From positions 1,896,314 to 1,960,313 of the forward strand of contig NZ_LR733519.1 of the NCBI RefSeq assembly GCF_902506145.1: 64,000 bases of DNA. Direction: 5' to 3'. The notes under the pieces were generated by a model. The model did not search any database and was not told the origin of the DNA. It worked only from the letters and a program-made list of their open reading frames with translations. Positions 14,477 to 23,456 of this stretch are shown one piece after another. Position 1 is the stretch's first letter. Each line of letters begins with the position of its first letter. The position numbers were made by a program, and so were the translations under genes. This stretch comes from Burkholderia sp. 8Y (GTDB lineage: Bacteria > Pseudomonadota > Gammaproteobacteria > Burkholderiales > Burkholderiaceae).

Positions 14477-16215
14477 ACGAGGAAGTCATCAAGGAGTTCC
14501 TGGTCAAGATCGGTTACCAGACCGACGAGACCAGCCTGCGCAAGTTCACGCTCTCGCTCGCGTCCGTCACGAAGAAAGTGATGGCACTAGGCGCGGTCGT
14601 CGCGGCGACCGCTGCGGCCGTCGTCGCAGGCGTGAAGGTCATCTCCGCAGAGATGGAGCGCCTGTATTACGCGTCGCAGCGCACCGGCGAAACGGTCGGC
14701 AACATCATGGCGCTGCGGTTCGCCGCCGGCCAGATCGGGCTAACAGCGGAGCAGGCGCAGGCGTCGCTCGAGGGATTCACGCGCACGCTTCGCCTTAATC
14801 CGGGCATGAACGGGCTGCTCACGCAGCTCGGCGTCACCGGGAACGGGCCGCTGGAGCAATTCGAGAGCTTCATCGGCAAGATGAAGCAGATGCAGCCGTA
14901 CATCGCGGCGCAGTATGCGGGGCTGTTCGGGATCGACCCGGACACGCTCCTGATGCTGGAGAACGGACTGCCGAAGCTGCAGGCCGCGCAGGCCAAGTAT
15001 CAAGAGAAGCTCGGTGCGTTCCACATCAACCCCGAGCGCGCGGCGCAAGCCGGGGTCGACTTCGACAACTCGGTCCGGGATCTCACGAGCGACATCCACC
15101 TCTTCTGGGTGCTGTTGCAGGAGCATCTTGCTCCCGTCCTCGCAACGATTTCGTCCGAGTTCGAGAAATGGGCAGCCGGGCACGCTGACGAGACAGCGCG
15201 CAAGATTGCAACGGCTCTCGAAGCCGTCGCAAAGTGGGTGCAGGAAATCGACTGGCAGAAGGTCGGAAAGGACGTCGACATCTTCCTCGACAAGGCGGGC
15301 AAGGTCGCGAAGGTCCTTGGCAACATCGTCGGCAGCTTCGCGAAAGTCGCGGCATGGTTCGCTGGCGGCGACGATAGCGACGACGCTGCGGCCGGCAACA
15401 AGCCGGCTGGGCCGAGAGACGGAAAGGACGAAACGCCGCCGGACGCGCGCCCCGACGACAGCCCGTTTCTCGCATGGGTGCGCCGCAAGCGATACGCGCT
15501 GCAGAAGTGGGCCGGCAGCGCGCAAAAGCAACCGGCGACTCATCCGGATGCACCGGCGAGTCAGTCGGACAGCGGCAACGGAAGGCGGGCGAAGGAAGGT
15601 CAAGGGCCGAGCTCTGCGCCGCGCGGCATCCGCAACAACAATCCGGGAAACATCCGGTATGGCGAATTCGCGCGCAGCGCGGGCGCAATCGGCGCGGACA
15701 GTGGCGGCTTTGCAGTCTTCGCGGACATGCACGCTGGCATCGAGGCGACGGCAAGGCTTCTGCGTAGCTACGCGGCGCGCGGCTTCAACACGATTCGAAC
15801 GATCATTTCGCGTTGGGCGCCGGCGAACGAGAACGACACGCAGGCATACATCGCTGAGGTCTCGAAAAAGCTTGGCATCTCGGCTGACGTTCAGTTGGAC
15901 GCCGATCAGTTGCGGGGCGTGGCCGGTTCGATCTTCCAACACGAGAACGGTGCTTCCTACCGGAACCTTGGCGACAGCCTCGAGCTCGCGTCCAAAAATG
16001 TCGGAGCGGTAACGTCGCGCAACGACAACGCGGCATACGGCAAGCTCGGCGCGACCGCCGCGCCAGCCGCATCGAAGTCGGTGACCATCAGCCAGAAGAC
16101 TGACGTGCACGTTCACGGCTCTCCCGATCCGGGCGGCACGGGGCGCGCCGTCGCATCCGAGCAGTCGCGAGTGAACGGCGACCTCGTCCGTAACATGACA
16201 GGAGCATTCGTGTGA
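14473..16215 (+). CDS. Tail tape measure protein with muramidase domain
   Basis: 580 residues from ATG 14473 overlapping the chaperone stop. Residues 1-330 are helical with a hydrophobic stretch near 35-60 (VVAATAAAVVAGVKVI), as in tape measures. Residues about 384-510 form a separate domain starting RGIRNNNPGNIRYG, the signature of phage structural lytic transglycosylases, which open peptidoglycan during DNA entry. A His/Gly tail follows. 580 residues is short for a tape measure: by the rough 0.15 nm per residue rule the tail would be under 90 nm. The protein is made with the frameshifted chaperone just upstream. Confidence 0.85.
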   Translation: MNEEVIKEFLVKIGYQTDETSLRKFTLSLASVTKKVMALGAVVAATAAAVVAGVKVISAEMERLYYASQRTGETVGNIMALRFAAGQIGLTAEQAQASLEGFTRTLRLNPGMNGLLTQLGVTGNGPLEQFESFIGKMKQMQPYIAAQYAGLFGIDPDTLLMLENGLPKLQAAQAKYQEKLGAFHINPERAAQAGVDFDNSVRDLTSDIHLFWVLLQEHLAPVLATISSEFEKWAAGHADETARKIATALEAVAKWVQEIDWQKVGKDVDIFLDKAGKVAKVLGNIVGSFAKVAAWFAGGDDSDDAAAGNKPAGPRDGKDETPPDARPDDSPFLAWVRRKRYALQKWAGSAQKQPATHPDAPASQSDSGNGRRAKEGQGPSSAPRGIRNNNPGNIRYGEFARSAGAIGADSGGFAVFADMHAGIEATARLLRSYAARGFNTIRTIISRWAPANENDTQAYIAEVSKKLGISADVQLDADQLRGVAGSIFQHENGASYRNLGDSLELASKNVGAVTSRNDNAAYGKLGATAAPAASKSVTISQKTDVHVHGSPDPGGTGRAVASEQSRVNGDLVRNMTGAFV

Positions 16216-16901
16216 GCGTTCTCGGCTACCTCGAGTCGGCTGCGCAGATTGGCATTCAGTCGGTCGCGATCAAGCCGACACGCGGCTTCAAGTCTTCGGA
16301 CAATCTGCCGCAGTCGATGTTCTTCTCTCAGGTGACCTTCGAGGAGGTTCACTCCGACGAGATGGAGGTCACGGAACATCCCGTCGAGCAAGGCACCAGC
16401 ATTTCTGACCATGCCTTCGCTCGACCATCCGAAGTGATCGTGACGGTTGGTTGGTCGAATAGCTCAAGTGACACGAGCGCAATGAGCCAGGTTTTGGGCG
16501 CCGCTGCTACGGCAAGCCCTTTGCTGCGCAAAATCGTCGGAGCGGCTCAACTGGTTAGCGGCATCGCCACCGCAGTCAGCCCAGGGCCGCAGATCTCGGC
16601 GATCGGATATAGCGTGCTGTTGAAGGCATATCGCGATCGACGGCTCTACAACGTGTACACCGGGAAGCAGGTCTACAAGAACATGCTCATCCGGTCGCTG
16701 TCTACGTCGACAGACGCGAGCAGCGAGAACAACCTCATCGTTCGGATAGTGTTCCGGCAGATGCTGCTCGCGCAGACGCAGACGGTGACGGTGCCTGACT
16801 CCAGCAACATGTCGAACCCCGCCAGCACGGCATCGCCTCAGGACGCGGGTGTAACGCAGCCTGTTCCGGCGCCGAACATCAATGTCAAAGCCCTTCCATG
16901 A
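16212..16901 (+). CDS. Baseplate protein, Dit-like
   Basis: 229 residues beginning at an ATGA-like overlap (GTGAGC) with the tape measure stop. The N-terminal part has SVAIKPTRGF and the strand pattern VTFEEVHSDEMEVTEHPVEQ followed by ISDHAFARPSEVIVTVGWS, the pattern of phage baseplate proteins with a Dit-like N-terminal domain that form the ring joining tube and tip. A hydrophobic insert near 95-120 is variable. The C-terminus is Pro-rich. Confidence 0.82.
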   Translation: MSVLGYLESAAQIGIQSVAIKPTRGFKSSDNLPQSMFFSQVTFEEVHSDEMEVTEHPVEQGTSISDHAFARPSEVIVTVGWSNSSSDTSAMSQVLGAAATASPLLRKIVGAAQLVSGIATAVSPGPQISAIGYSVLLKAYRDRRLYNVYTGKQVYKNMLIRSLSTSTDASSENNLIVRIVFRQMLLAQTQTVTVPDSSNMSNPASTASPQDAGVTQPVPAPNINVKALP

Positions 16902-17206
16902 CCGCATACGAGATCCCGCTGTCGGCCAAGCCGCAGACGTTCAGCATCCCGCTCGGCGGCGTCACCTACAAGATGACGCTCCGGTGGAACGTGCCGGCGG
17001 AAGCGTGGATGCTGGACGTCGCGGACGCGAGCGGAAGTGCGATGGTCGGCAGCATCCCGCTCGTGACCGGGGTCGATCTCCTCGGGCAATACGCGTATCT
17101 TGGCTTCGCAGGGCAACTCGTCGTTCAGACAGACAATGACCCGGCCGCAGTGCCGACGTTCGACAACCTCGGAACTACGGGGCATCTCTACTTCATCACG
17201 TCATGA
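16898..17206 (+). CDS. Baseplate plug family protein (DUF6983)
   Basis: 102 residues, overlapping both neighbours by 4 nt. Compact beta protein: IPLSAKPQTFSIPLGGVTYK, LRWNVPAEAWMLDVAD and a LYFI-containing end, matching small baseplate plug proteins found between Dit-like and hub genes in contractile phages. It probably closes the tube end until infection. Confidence 0.82.
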   Translation: MTAYEIPLSAKPQTFSIPLGGVTYKMTLRWNVPAEAWMLDVADASGSAMVGSIPLVTGVDLLGQYAYLGFAGQLVVQTDNDPAAVPTFDNLGTTGHLYFITS

Positions 17207-18144
17207 GTGACCAGTTCGGCCGGAAGGCAACGCTGATTGTTTCGACTGGCTCGAACGGCCTGGACCTGTCGCAGCTGCGGTTCAAGTTCGAGGTGCGGCA
17301 GGCGGACACGCAGGCGCCGAACACGCTCTACGTGCGCGTCTACAACCTGGCACCCGCAACCGTCAAGGCGATCCAGGGCGAGTTCACGACGATCACGCTC
17401 CAAGCCGGGTACGAGAAGGGCAACTTCGGCATCATCTTTCAAGGCACGATTAAGCAATTCGTGCGCGGCAAGGAGCGGAACGTCGACTCGTTCCTCGACA
17501 TCTGGGCGGCGGACGGCGACGAGTTCTATAACTTCGGCGTCGTCAACCAGACGCTGGCGGCCGGCAGCACGCAGAAGCAGATTCTCGACTCGATCACGAA
17601 GCAGAACGCGGATGCAGGAAAGCTGCCGTACGCGACGGACGTCAACGGTCTTGTCGGTGGCATTCCGGCGCAGGCGCTCGCGCGCGGTAAGGTGCTGTTC
17701 GGCATGACACGCGACTATGCGCGTGATTGGGCCGCGAAGAACGGCTTCCAGTGGAGCATTCAGAATGGCCAGGCCGTGCTCGTGCCGATCACAGGGTATC
17801 GCCCGGGCGAGGCCGTCGTGCTGTCATCGACGACTGGCCTAATCGGCGTGCCGGAAGCGACGTCAGACGGCGTGCACGCGCGCATCCTGCTGAACCCGCT
17901 GGTGAGGATCGGATGCCTCGTGCAGATCGCGCAGGCGGACATCAACACGCTGACTGTAAAGCAGCAGGGCCTTTCATACACGGGGCTATCCGCAGCCGCG
18001 CAGACGACAGCCGCCGGGTTCTACCGCGTGCTCGTGTCGGAGATCAGCGGCGACACGCGCGGGCAGGAGTGGTATTGCGACCTGACCTGCTTGGCGGTCG
18101 ATACGTCGGCGCCAGCCAGCAGTTCTGTCCAAGCTGCCGGCTAG
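17203..18144 (+). CDS. Baseplate hub protein
   Basis: 313 residues. It begins FGRKATLIVSTGSNGLDLSQ, followed by FEVRQADTQAPNTLYVRVYN and FQGTIKQFVRGKERNVDSF, typical of hub proteins of the gp27/gpD group that bind the spike. The C-terminal half has GYRPGEAVVLSSTTGLIGVP and ends with a flexible Ala/Ser tail. Its position just before the gp138-like spike supports the role. Confidence 0.8.
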   Translation: MSDQFGRKATLIVSTGSNGLDLSQLRFKFEVRQADTQAPNTLYVRVYNLAPATVKAIQGEFTTITLQAGYEKGNFGIIFQGTIKQFVRGKERNVDSFLDIWAADGDEFYNFGVVNQTLAAGSTQKQILDSITKQNADAGKLPYATDVNGLVGGIPAQALARGKVLFGMTRDYARDWAAKNGFQWSIQNGQAVLVPITGYRPGEAVVLSSTTGLIGVPEATSDGVHARILLNPLVRIGCLVQIAQADINTLTVKQQGLSYTGLSAAAQTTAAGFYRVLVSEISGDTRGQEWYCDLTCLAVDTSAPASSSVQAAG

Positions 18145-18187
18145 CGATAACGAACAGCAGCGAAGCTATTTTGATTCTCAGGTTCCT

Positions 18188-18904
18188 ATGCTTCAAACCG
18201 AACGCTCGGCCGACTTAGAGGAAGCTCTGCGCGCGGCGCTCGGCGGCCACCAGACAGGAATCTGGACCGCGCTCCCGGCGATCATCCAGAGCTTCGACGC
18301 CAACGCGCTGACATGCACGGCACAGCCGGCAATTCAGGCGCAAGTGCGCGCGCAGGATGGTAGCACGGCATGGGTGTCGCTTCCGTTGCTCGTCGACGTT
18401 CCCGTGTGCTTCCCGCGCGGCGGCAACTGCACGCTGACGTTTCCTATCGCAAAGGACGACGAGGCGCTGATCGTGTTCGCGTCGCGGTGCATCGATGCAT
18501 GGTGGCAATCCGGCGGCGTTCAGGTGCAGGCTGAACTGCGGATGCATGATCTGTCGGACGGCTTTGCGATTCCGGGCCCATTCTCGCAGGCGACCAAGAT
18601 CAGCGGCGTGAGCACCAGCACGACGCAGCTTCGCAGCAATGACGGATCGACGTTCGTCGACCTTGATCCTTCGGGGCAGGTCGTCAAGGTCAAGGCGCCA
18701 GGCGGCATTACGCTTGATACGCCCGCCGTCACGATCACCGGCGTGATCAACGTCGAGAACGTGAACGGCGCGTCGACGGCAATGGCAATCAGCGGCAACA
18801 CGAATTTCAGCGGTCAAGTATCTGCTAACGGCAAGCGGATCGACGACACCCACACGCACGGTGGCGTGCAGACCGGCTCAGGCAACACAGCGAAGGTCAA
18901 CTGA
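18188..18904 (+). CDS. Baseplate spike protein, gp138-like
   Basis: 238 residues. The N-terminal two thirds carry the Gp138 oligonucleotide-binding-fold pattern (WTALPAIIQSFDANALTCTA near 27, FPRGGNCTLTFPI near 82). The C-terminus is a beta helix of short repeats ending DTHTHGGVQTGSGN, where the His-x-His motif binds the iron ion at the tip of P2 V-type and phi92 gp138-type spikes. It pierces the outer membrane. The start ATG 18188 follows a 43-bp gap with no obvious strong ribosome site. Confidence 0.9.
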   Translation: MLQTERSADLEEALRAALGGHQTGIWTALPAIIQSFDANALTCTAQPAIQAQVRAQDGSTAWVSLPLLVDVPVCFPRGGNCTLTFPIAKDDEALIVFASRCIDAWWQSGGVQVQAELRMHDLSDGFAIPGPFSQATKISGVSTSTTQLRSNDGSTFVDLDPSGQVVKVKAPGGITLDTPAVTITGVINVENVNGASTAMAISGNTNFSGQVSANGKRIDDTHTHGGVQTGSGNTAKVN

Positions 18905-19257
18905 TGCGATACCGAGCACTCGACGCAAACGGCGATTACTCTTGGGGCCAAGGCTCGGCGAACTTCCTTGTTGACTCTCCCGAGGCAGTCGCGCAGCTCG
19001 TGCTCACACGGCTGAAGCTCTCGACAGGCGAGTGGTTTCTCGACACGACAGAGGGCACGCCGTACGCCACCGAGATCCTCGGCGCGGGCACGGCATCGAC
19101 GCGCGACCTTGCAATTCAGGAGCGCATCCTTGAAACGGATGGCGTGACGGGCATCGCCGACTACGCCAGCGTGGTGAACCCGACGACGCGCGCGTTCACG
19201 GTGGCCGCGACCATCGACACCACGTACGGCCAAACCACCATTACGGCGGAATTCTGA
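18904..19257 (+). CDS. Baseplate wedge protein, gp25/W-like
   Basis: 117 residues, start overlapping the spike stop by one base. The motif GEWFLDTTEGTPYATEILGA in the middle and IQERILETDGVTGIADY are the classic features of the small wedge subunit that initiates sheath assembly. Its stop overlaps the start of the J-like gene. Confidence 0.87.
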   Translation: MRYRALDANGDYSWGQGSANFLVDSPEAVAQLVLTRLKLSTGEWFLDTTEGTPYATEILGAGTASTRDLAIQERILETDGVTGIADYASVVNPTTRAFTVAATIDTTYGQTTITAEF

Positions 19258-20447
19258 TGGCGACTTACCCTCTTGCAACGCTCGGGCCGACGATCACGAG
19301 CGCGGGGATTTCCATTCCCTCGTTCAATGACGTCTATCAGAGCTTGATCGCGACGTTCCAGAGCATCTACGGCTCCGACGTAGTCGTCACCGCCGATAGC
19401 CAGGACGGCCAGTGGATCGCCTCCATTGCCTCGGCCATCAACGACTGCAACAACGGCGCGATCGCTTGCTACAACGCGTTCTCGCCGGCGACTGCGCAGG
19501 GTGCGAATCTGTCCAGCGTGGTCAAGATCAACGGCATCGCGCGCAACGTTTCGTCGGCGTCAACGGTCGACGTGACGGTCGTCGGTCAAGCGGGCACCAC
19601 GATCACGAGCGGCATTGTCACTGATAGCAATTCGAATCAGTGGGCGCTTCCTTCGTCGGTCTTGATCCCTTCGGCGGGGCAGGTGACGGTGACAGCCACG
19701 TGCCAGACGCAAGGCGCAGTCTCGCTCTTGAGCGGCACGGCGTTGAAGATTGCCACGCCGACGCTCGGCTGGCAGACGGCGACGACGGCCGCCGATGCGG
19801 CCGCCGGCTCGCCCGTGGAAACTGACGCGGCATTGCGCTCGCGGCAAGCGACGTCGGTCGCTATTCCTTCGCTGACAGTCTTTGCGGGAATCATCGGCGC
19901 CGTCGCGCAGGTGTCGGGGGTCACTCGATATGCGGCCTACGAGAACGACACGGGAGCGACAGATGCGAATGGCGTCCCGGCCCACATGATTTCGCTCGTC
20001 GTTGAAGGCGGCGACTCGACAGCGATCGCGAATGCCATCGCGGCGAAGAAGACGCCCGGAGGCGGAACGTATGGGACGACGACGGTCACAGTGACGGACG
20101 TCTACGGCATTGCTCATCCGATCAGCTTCTTTCGACCAACGACGCAGGCGATCACGGTCGCCGTGTCGCTGAAGGCGCTCGCCGGCTACTCGTCCGTCAC
20201 AGGCTCGGCTGTGCAGCAGGCCATCTCGGACTATGTGAATTCCGTGGCGATCGGCGGCGGCGCCGCTGGCGCTGTCGAATGGGATTCGTGCATCGCGGCG
20301 GCGAAGAGTGTCAGCGGCGGCAACACATTCAAGGTCACGTCGCTCACGTTGACGGGGCCGGGCGGAGTCGGATCGCCAGACGTCCCGCTCGCGTTCAACC
20401 AGTCCGCAACGTGTACGCCGGCAAGCGTCACTCTCACGGTTTCCTGA
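19257..20447 (+). CDS. Baseplate wedge protein J-like
   Basis: 396 residues, normal for this family. It opens with ITSAGISIPSFNDVYQSLIA and continues with DSQDGQWIASIASAINDCNN, both diagnostic for J-like wedge proteins; SPVETDAALRSRQATSVAIP near 180-200 is the conserved middle signature, and the end has LTLTGPGGVG followed by a short beta tail. It forms the outer arms of the baseplate that carry fibres. Confidence 0.92.
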   Translation: MATYPLATLGPTITSAGISIPSFNDVYQSLIATFQSIYGSDVVVTADSQDGQWIASIASAINDCNNGAIACYNAFSPATAQGANLSSVVKINGIARNVSSASTVDVTVVGQAGTTITSGIVTDSNSNQWALPSSVLIPSAGQVTVTATCQTQGAVSLLSGTALKIATPTLGWQTATTAADAAAGSPVETDAALRSRQATSVAIPSLTVFAGIIGAVAQVSGVTRYAAYENDTGATDANGVPAHMISLVVEGGDSTAIANAIAAKKTPGGGTYGTTTVTVTDVYGIAHPISFFRPTTQAITVAVSLKALAGYSSVTGSAVQQAISDYVNSVAIGGGAAGAVEWDSCIAAAKSVSGGNTFKVTSLTLTGPGGVGSPDVPLAFNQSATCTPASVTLTVS

Positions 20448-20448
20448 T

Positions 20449-21111
20449 ATGGCCGACGCTACAGATTACACCGCACTGGTCACGTCCGAGCATGCCGACA
20501 AGCCGAAGTTCATCGCGATGGTTGCCGGCGTCGCGCAGGCGTTCGTCGACATCCAGAATCAACTCGCGGCGACGCCGCCAGCATTCGATCTCGACGCGGC
20601 GGTTGGCTCGCAACTCGACGACGTCGGTCTGTGGGTCGGCGTGACACGGAACGTCAACACACCGCTGACGGGCGTCTACTTCTCGCTCGATACGTCGGGA
20701 CTGGGGTTCGATCAGGGCGTATGGCAAGGGCCGTTTGACCCGACAACCGGCGTCGTCTCGCTCGATGACGACACATACCGTCTTCTTATTCGCGCCAAGA
20801 TCGGCGCGAACAGTTGGGATGGAACGCTCGGTACATCGGCGTCGATCCTCAACAGCATCTTCAACGGCGGAACGTATGTCTTCATCCAAGACAACGGCGA
20901 TATGTCGATCACGTACGGCATCGCCGGCAGCGTGCCGAGCGCGATCTTTCTCGCGCTGCTGCGCGGTGGCTACATTCCGCTTAAGCCGGAGGCAGTACAT
21001 ATCAACGGCTATTTCGTGACATCGAATCCCGGCGGCCCGCTGTTCGGATTCGACGTAGAAAACCACCTGATTTCTGGTTTCGACGTCGGCGCATGGGGCG
21101 TCGCTGCCTGA
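20449..21111 (+). CDS. DUF2612 baseplate/tail protein
   Basis: 220 residues. It has the DUF2612 layout: a helical N-terminus with QAFVDIQNQLAATPPAFDLD, AVGSQLDDVGLWVGVTRNV, then a beta middle with DDDTYRLLIRAKIGANSWDG. This family takes the place of gpI-type proteins linking J and the fibre. The C-terminal 30 residues (GPLFGFDVENHLISGFDVGA) differ from the rest and probably interact with the fibre. Confidence 0.88.
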   Translation: MADATDYTALVTSEHADKPKFIAMVAGVAQAFVDIQNQLAATPPAFDLDAAVGSQLDDVGLWVGVTRNVNTPLTGVYFSLDTSGLGFDQGVWQGPFDPTTGVVSLDDDTYRLLIRAKIGANSWDGTLGTSASILNSIFNGGTYVFIQDNGDMSITYGIAGSVPSAIFLALLRGGYIPLKPEAVHINGYFVTSNPGGPLFGFDVENHLISGFDVGAWGVAA

Positions 21112-21127
21112 CCATCACGGAGCATAA

Positions 21128-22093
21128 ATGGCAACGAATGATTTCCTTCCGTTCGCAGTTGGCGGATCGGCGAACGTCTTATCTCAATCGGCATACGCCG
21201 CGCTCCCGGCCGTCACCAATGGCTATCAATCAGGGGTGGCGAACTCGGCGCAGATCAACAAAACGTTCCGACAGTCGAGCATCATGGCGGCAGTGTTGGC
21301 GCAATTCATCGTGAATCAGACCGGCGCTAATGCGACCGATGATGGAACAACTGCCACGCTTCTTGCGAATCTGACTTCCGCAACGAAGGGTCGGCTGCTG
21401 CGCATTTCCGTATATCGATTGGCAAGCGGAGTCCAGCAGGTTTCAGTAAACGGAGGTGCATTCGCAACGACTGGCGCCGGCACTTTCACCGCGATGTCGG
21501 CCACTACCAGCCTAGTCGTCGAGATGTGCGGCGGCGGTGGCGGCTCCGCAGGCGTGCCGTCTACGGGGGCGTCTCAGGTCGCTGCATCTGGTGGAGGTGG
21601 CGGCGCTGTCTATGGCAAGAGCGTATTTTCATCGGGCTTCAGCGGCTCAATTGCAGTCACCATCGGTGCCGGGGGCGCCGCCGGCGCAGCTGGACTCAAC
21701 AACGGAGGGGCTGGCGGAACCTCCAGTTTCGGGGCGTTGATGACCTGCGGTGGCGGCAACGGTTCAAACGCAACACCGGCCGGCACCGCGCCAATTATCG
21801 TCGGCGCTGGAACAAGTACGACGACGGCGTCGGGGGTGAACATTTATGGCACGCAGGGCGGCCCCGGCGGTCTTGGGTTTATGTTCTCGGCAAGCGCCGG
21901 CGTCGGTGGTAACGGAGGGTGCAACGGTGCCGGTTGGCCGGGTCCGGTCGGGGCAACTATTGGGTCGCCCGGCATTTCTGGGGCGGCTTCTTACGGCGTA
22001 GGCGGGGCCGGTGGTGCGCAGGGCAACAGCGGCGCTGCACTTGCGGGCGCACCGGGCGGAGCGGGATTCATCGCGGTGTATGAATACGCCTAA
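21128..22093 (+). CDS. Tail fibre / adhesin with glycine-rich tip
   Basis: 321 residues. The first 90 residues (FLPFAVGGSANVLSQSAYAA, ANSAQINKTFRQSSIMAAVL) are the attachment part found in many fibres of this phage group. From about residue 135 the sequence becomes extremely Gly-rich (GGGGGS, GAGGAAGAAG, GGPGGLGF, GGAGGAQGNSG) and can form polyglycine-II sandwiches like T-even S16-type adhesin tips, where loops between Gly runs bind receptors. It is the probable host-range determinant. It has an A-rich leader before ATG 21128 and no trimerisation or chaperone domain. Confidence 0.8.
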   Translation: MATNDFLPFAVGGSANVLSQSAYAALPAVTNGYQSGVANSAQINKTFRQSSIMAAVLAQFIVNQTGANATDDGTTATLLANLTSATKGRLLRISVYRLASGVQQVSVNGGAFATTGAGTFTAMSATTSLVVEMCGGGGGSAGVPSTGASQVAASGGGGGAVYGKSVFSSGFSGSIAVTIGAGGAAGAAGLNNGGAGGTSSFGALMTCGGGNGSNATPAGTAPIIVGAGTSTTTASGVNIYGTQGGPGGLGFMFSASAGVGGNGGCNGAGWPGPVGATIGSPGISGAASYGVGGAGGAQGNSGAALAGAPGGAGFIAVYEYA

Positions 22094-22102
22094 GGGGAAT
22101 CC

Positions 22103-22291
22103 ATGAAGACTTTCGCGAATATTCAGAACGGCGTGATCATTGAGATCATCAAGCCCCGGTTTGACGACACCGGGGCTGAGATCCCTATCGCTGACAGGTA
22201 TCACCCAGACTTCGTGTCGAAGCTTGTTGACATCACCGACGTGACGCCGCAGCCGGTTTGCGGCGAAGCTCTTCCGACCGCCTCCGCCTGA
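22103..22291 (+). CDS. Small protein after the fibre gene, possible fibre-assembly factor
   Basis: 62 residues starting 9 bp after the fibre stop with AGGGG before the ATG. It reads FANIQNGVIIEIIKPRFDDT and ADRYHPDFVSKLVDITDV, like the conserved short domain in small tail proteins that follow fibres. Its 3' end overlaps the reverse-strand acyltransferase gene by 59 nt. Function is inferred from position only. Confidence 0.6.
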   Translation: MKTFANIQNGVIIEIIKPRFDDTGAEIPIADRYHPDFVSKLVDITDVTPQPVCGEALPTASA

Positions 22292-23456
22292 CAAGGAACG
22301 ACGGTGCGCCCTTCGCCAATCTCTTGCCGAATGACATGAAGGGACGCTCGATGATCACGTAAGTGAAGGTTGACCCGATCGTGAGCAGGGCGCAACAAAG
22401 AGCGGCGCTGACCCAATAAACAGCGGGAGACATGAACGCCCAACCCCGCACGATCGGGAGTCCATACATCGCCGTGATTGCGAGCCCTTGAAGAAGATAG
22501 ACGCTGTAGCTGATGTTCCCGAGCCTCTCGGCTGGTCGAGAAGAAAGCAGGCCGAAGAGGGTATTTCCCGACGAGACAATCGCGAAGAAAACAGCTAAAC
22601 CGAAGATCTGGAACGAGTGGCCGTATGTACTCGGTGATGATGCAATGGAGAGCGTAAGCGCGGCGATTGCTATCAGACTGGCCGTCCGTGAGGTAGCGCG
22701 GAGTCCCCTTATTACGAGCGACGCGGAAAGCATTCCGCCACAGAACAGCGCGGCGAATCCAGGGATGCCAAGCCCTGGGCGAGAGATGCACAGCATGGCG
22801 TAGAACGACAACAGCGCAAAGGGAAGGTGAATCGAACGTCGCGCGACGACAAAGAGCATAGGGAGCGCGGCATAAAAAGCCCATTCATAGCCGATCGTCC
22901 ACGTCACTCCCGCGAGGACCAAGGTTGCATGCTCGTCACCGTTCAGGGGGATCCTCGATCCGGCTATCCCTAGCGATAACCACTGCGCAACGTTGCGGAC
23001 AAGTTGGCCAAAAGGTACACGAAGCTCCCAATGTGTCCGGTGCGCGACAACGGCGAACATCAAGCAGACGACGACTATGTACATCGGCGCTATGCGAAAG
23101 AGACGTCCGATATACAAGCGGACGAAGTCGGTTCGTCCATCTTCCGTGACAAGCCGATGCCAGAATAGGTAACCCGTGACCATGAAGAACAGCGACACAC
23201 TGGCTTCGCCAAGCTGATTGTAGAAGCCTGACGGCAACCATCCCCAAACCCCGTCGAGATGGTACTTGTACGATGTAACGACGTGGTGAACGGCAACGCT
23301 CAGTGTGAGTATGCCGCGCAGACCGCCAATTGATGCGACACGATGAGGAGCGTCCGGCTTCTCCTTCTCATCGACGAACGACCACAGCGGCAGGCTGAAC
23401 AGAACTAGCACTGCCGCCACCACACCAAAATATGGCCAGATAGCGTAGATATTCAC
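22233..23456 (-). CDS. Membrane acyltransferase (OafA/WecH, acyltransferase 3 family), prophage cargo
   Basis: 407 residues from GTG 23456, whose GTGA overlaps the stop of the upstream lipoprotein gene; a longer start at 23492 would add 12 polar residues. The protein has about ten membrane segments. SIGGLRGILTLSVAVHHVVT near 39-58 holds the conserved Arg and the catalytic-type His pair (HH). Family members move acetyl or other acyl groups to O-antigen or capsule sugars. In temperate phages such genes change the surface receptor and block superinfection. Co-transcribed with a sugar-binding or hydrolase-like lipoprotein, which supports an envelope glycan role. Confidence 0.85.
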   Translation of the reverse strand: MNIYAIWPYFGVVAAVLVLFSLPLWSFVDEKEKPDAPHRVASIGGLRGILTLSVAVHHVVTSYKYHLDGVWGWLPSGFYNQLGEASVSLFFMVTGYLFWHRLVTEDGRTDFVRLYIGRLFRIAPMYIVVVCLMFAVVAHRTHWELRVPFGQLVRNVAQWLSLGIAGSRIPLNGDEHATLVLAGVTWTIGYEWAFYAALPMLFVVARRSIHLPFALLSFYAMLCISRPGLGIPGFAALFCGGMLSASLVIRGLRATSRTASLIAIAALTLSIASSPSTYGHSFQIFGLAVFFAIVSSGNTLFGLLSSRPAERLGNISYSVYLLQGLAITAMYGLPIVRGWAFMSPAVYWVSAALCCALLTIGSTFTYVIIERPFMSFGKRLAKGAPSFLVRRRRSEELRRKPAAASRR

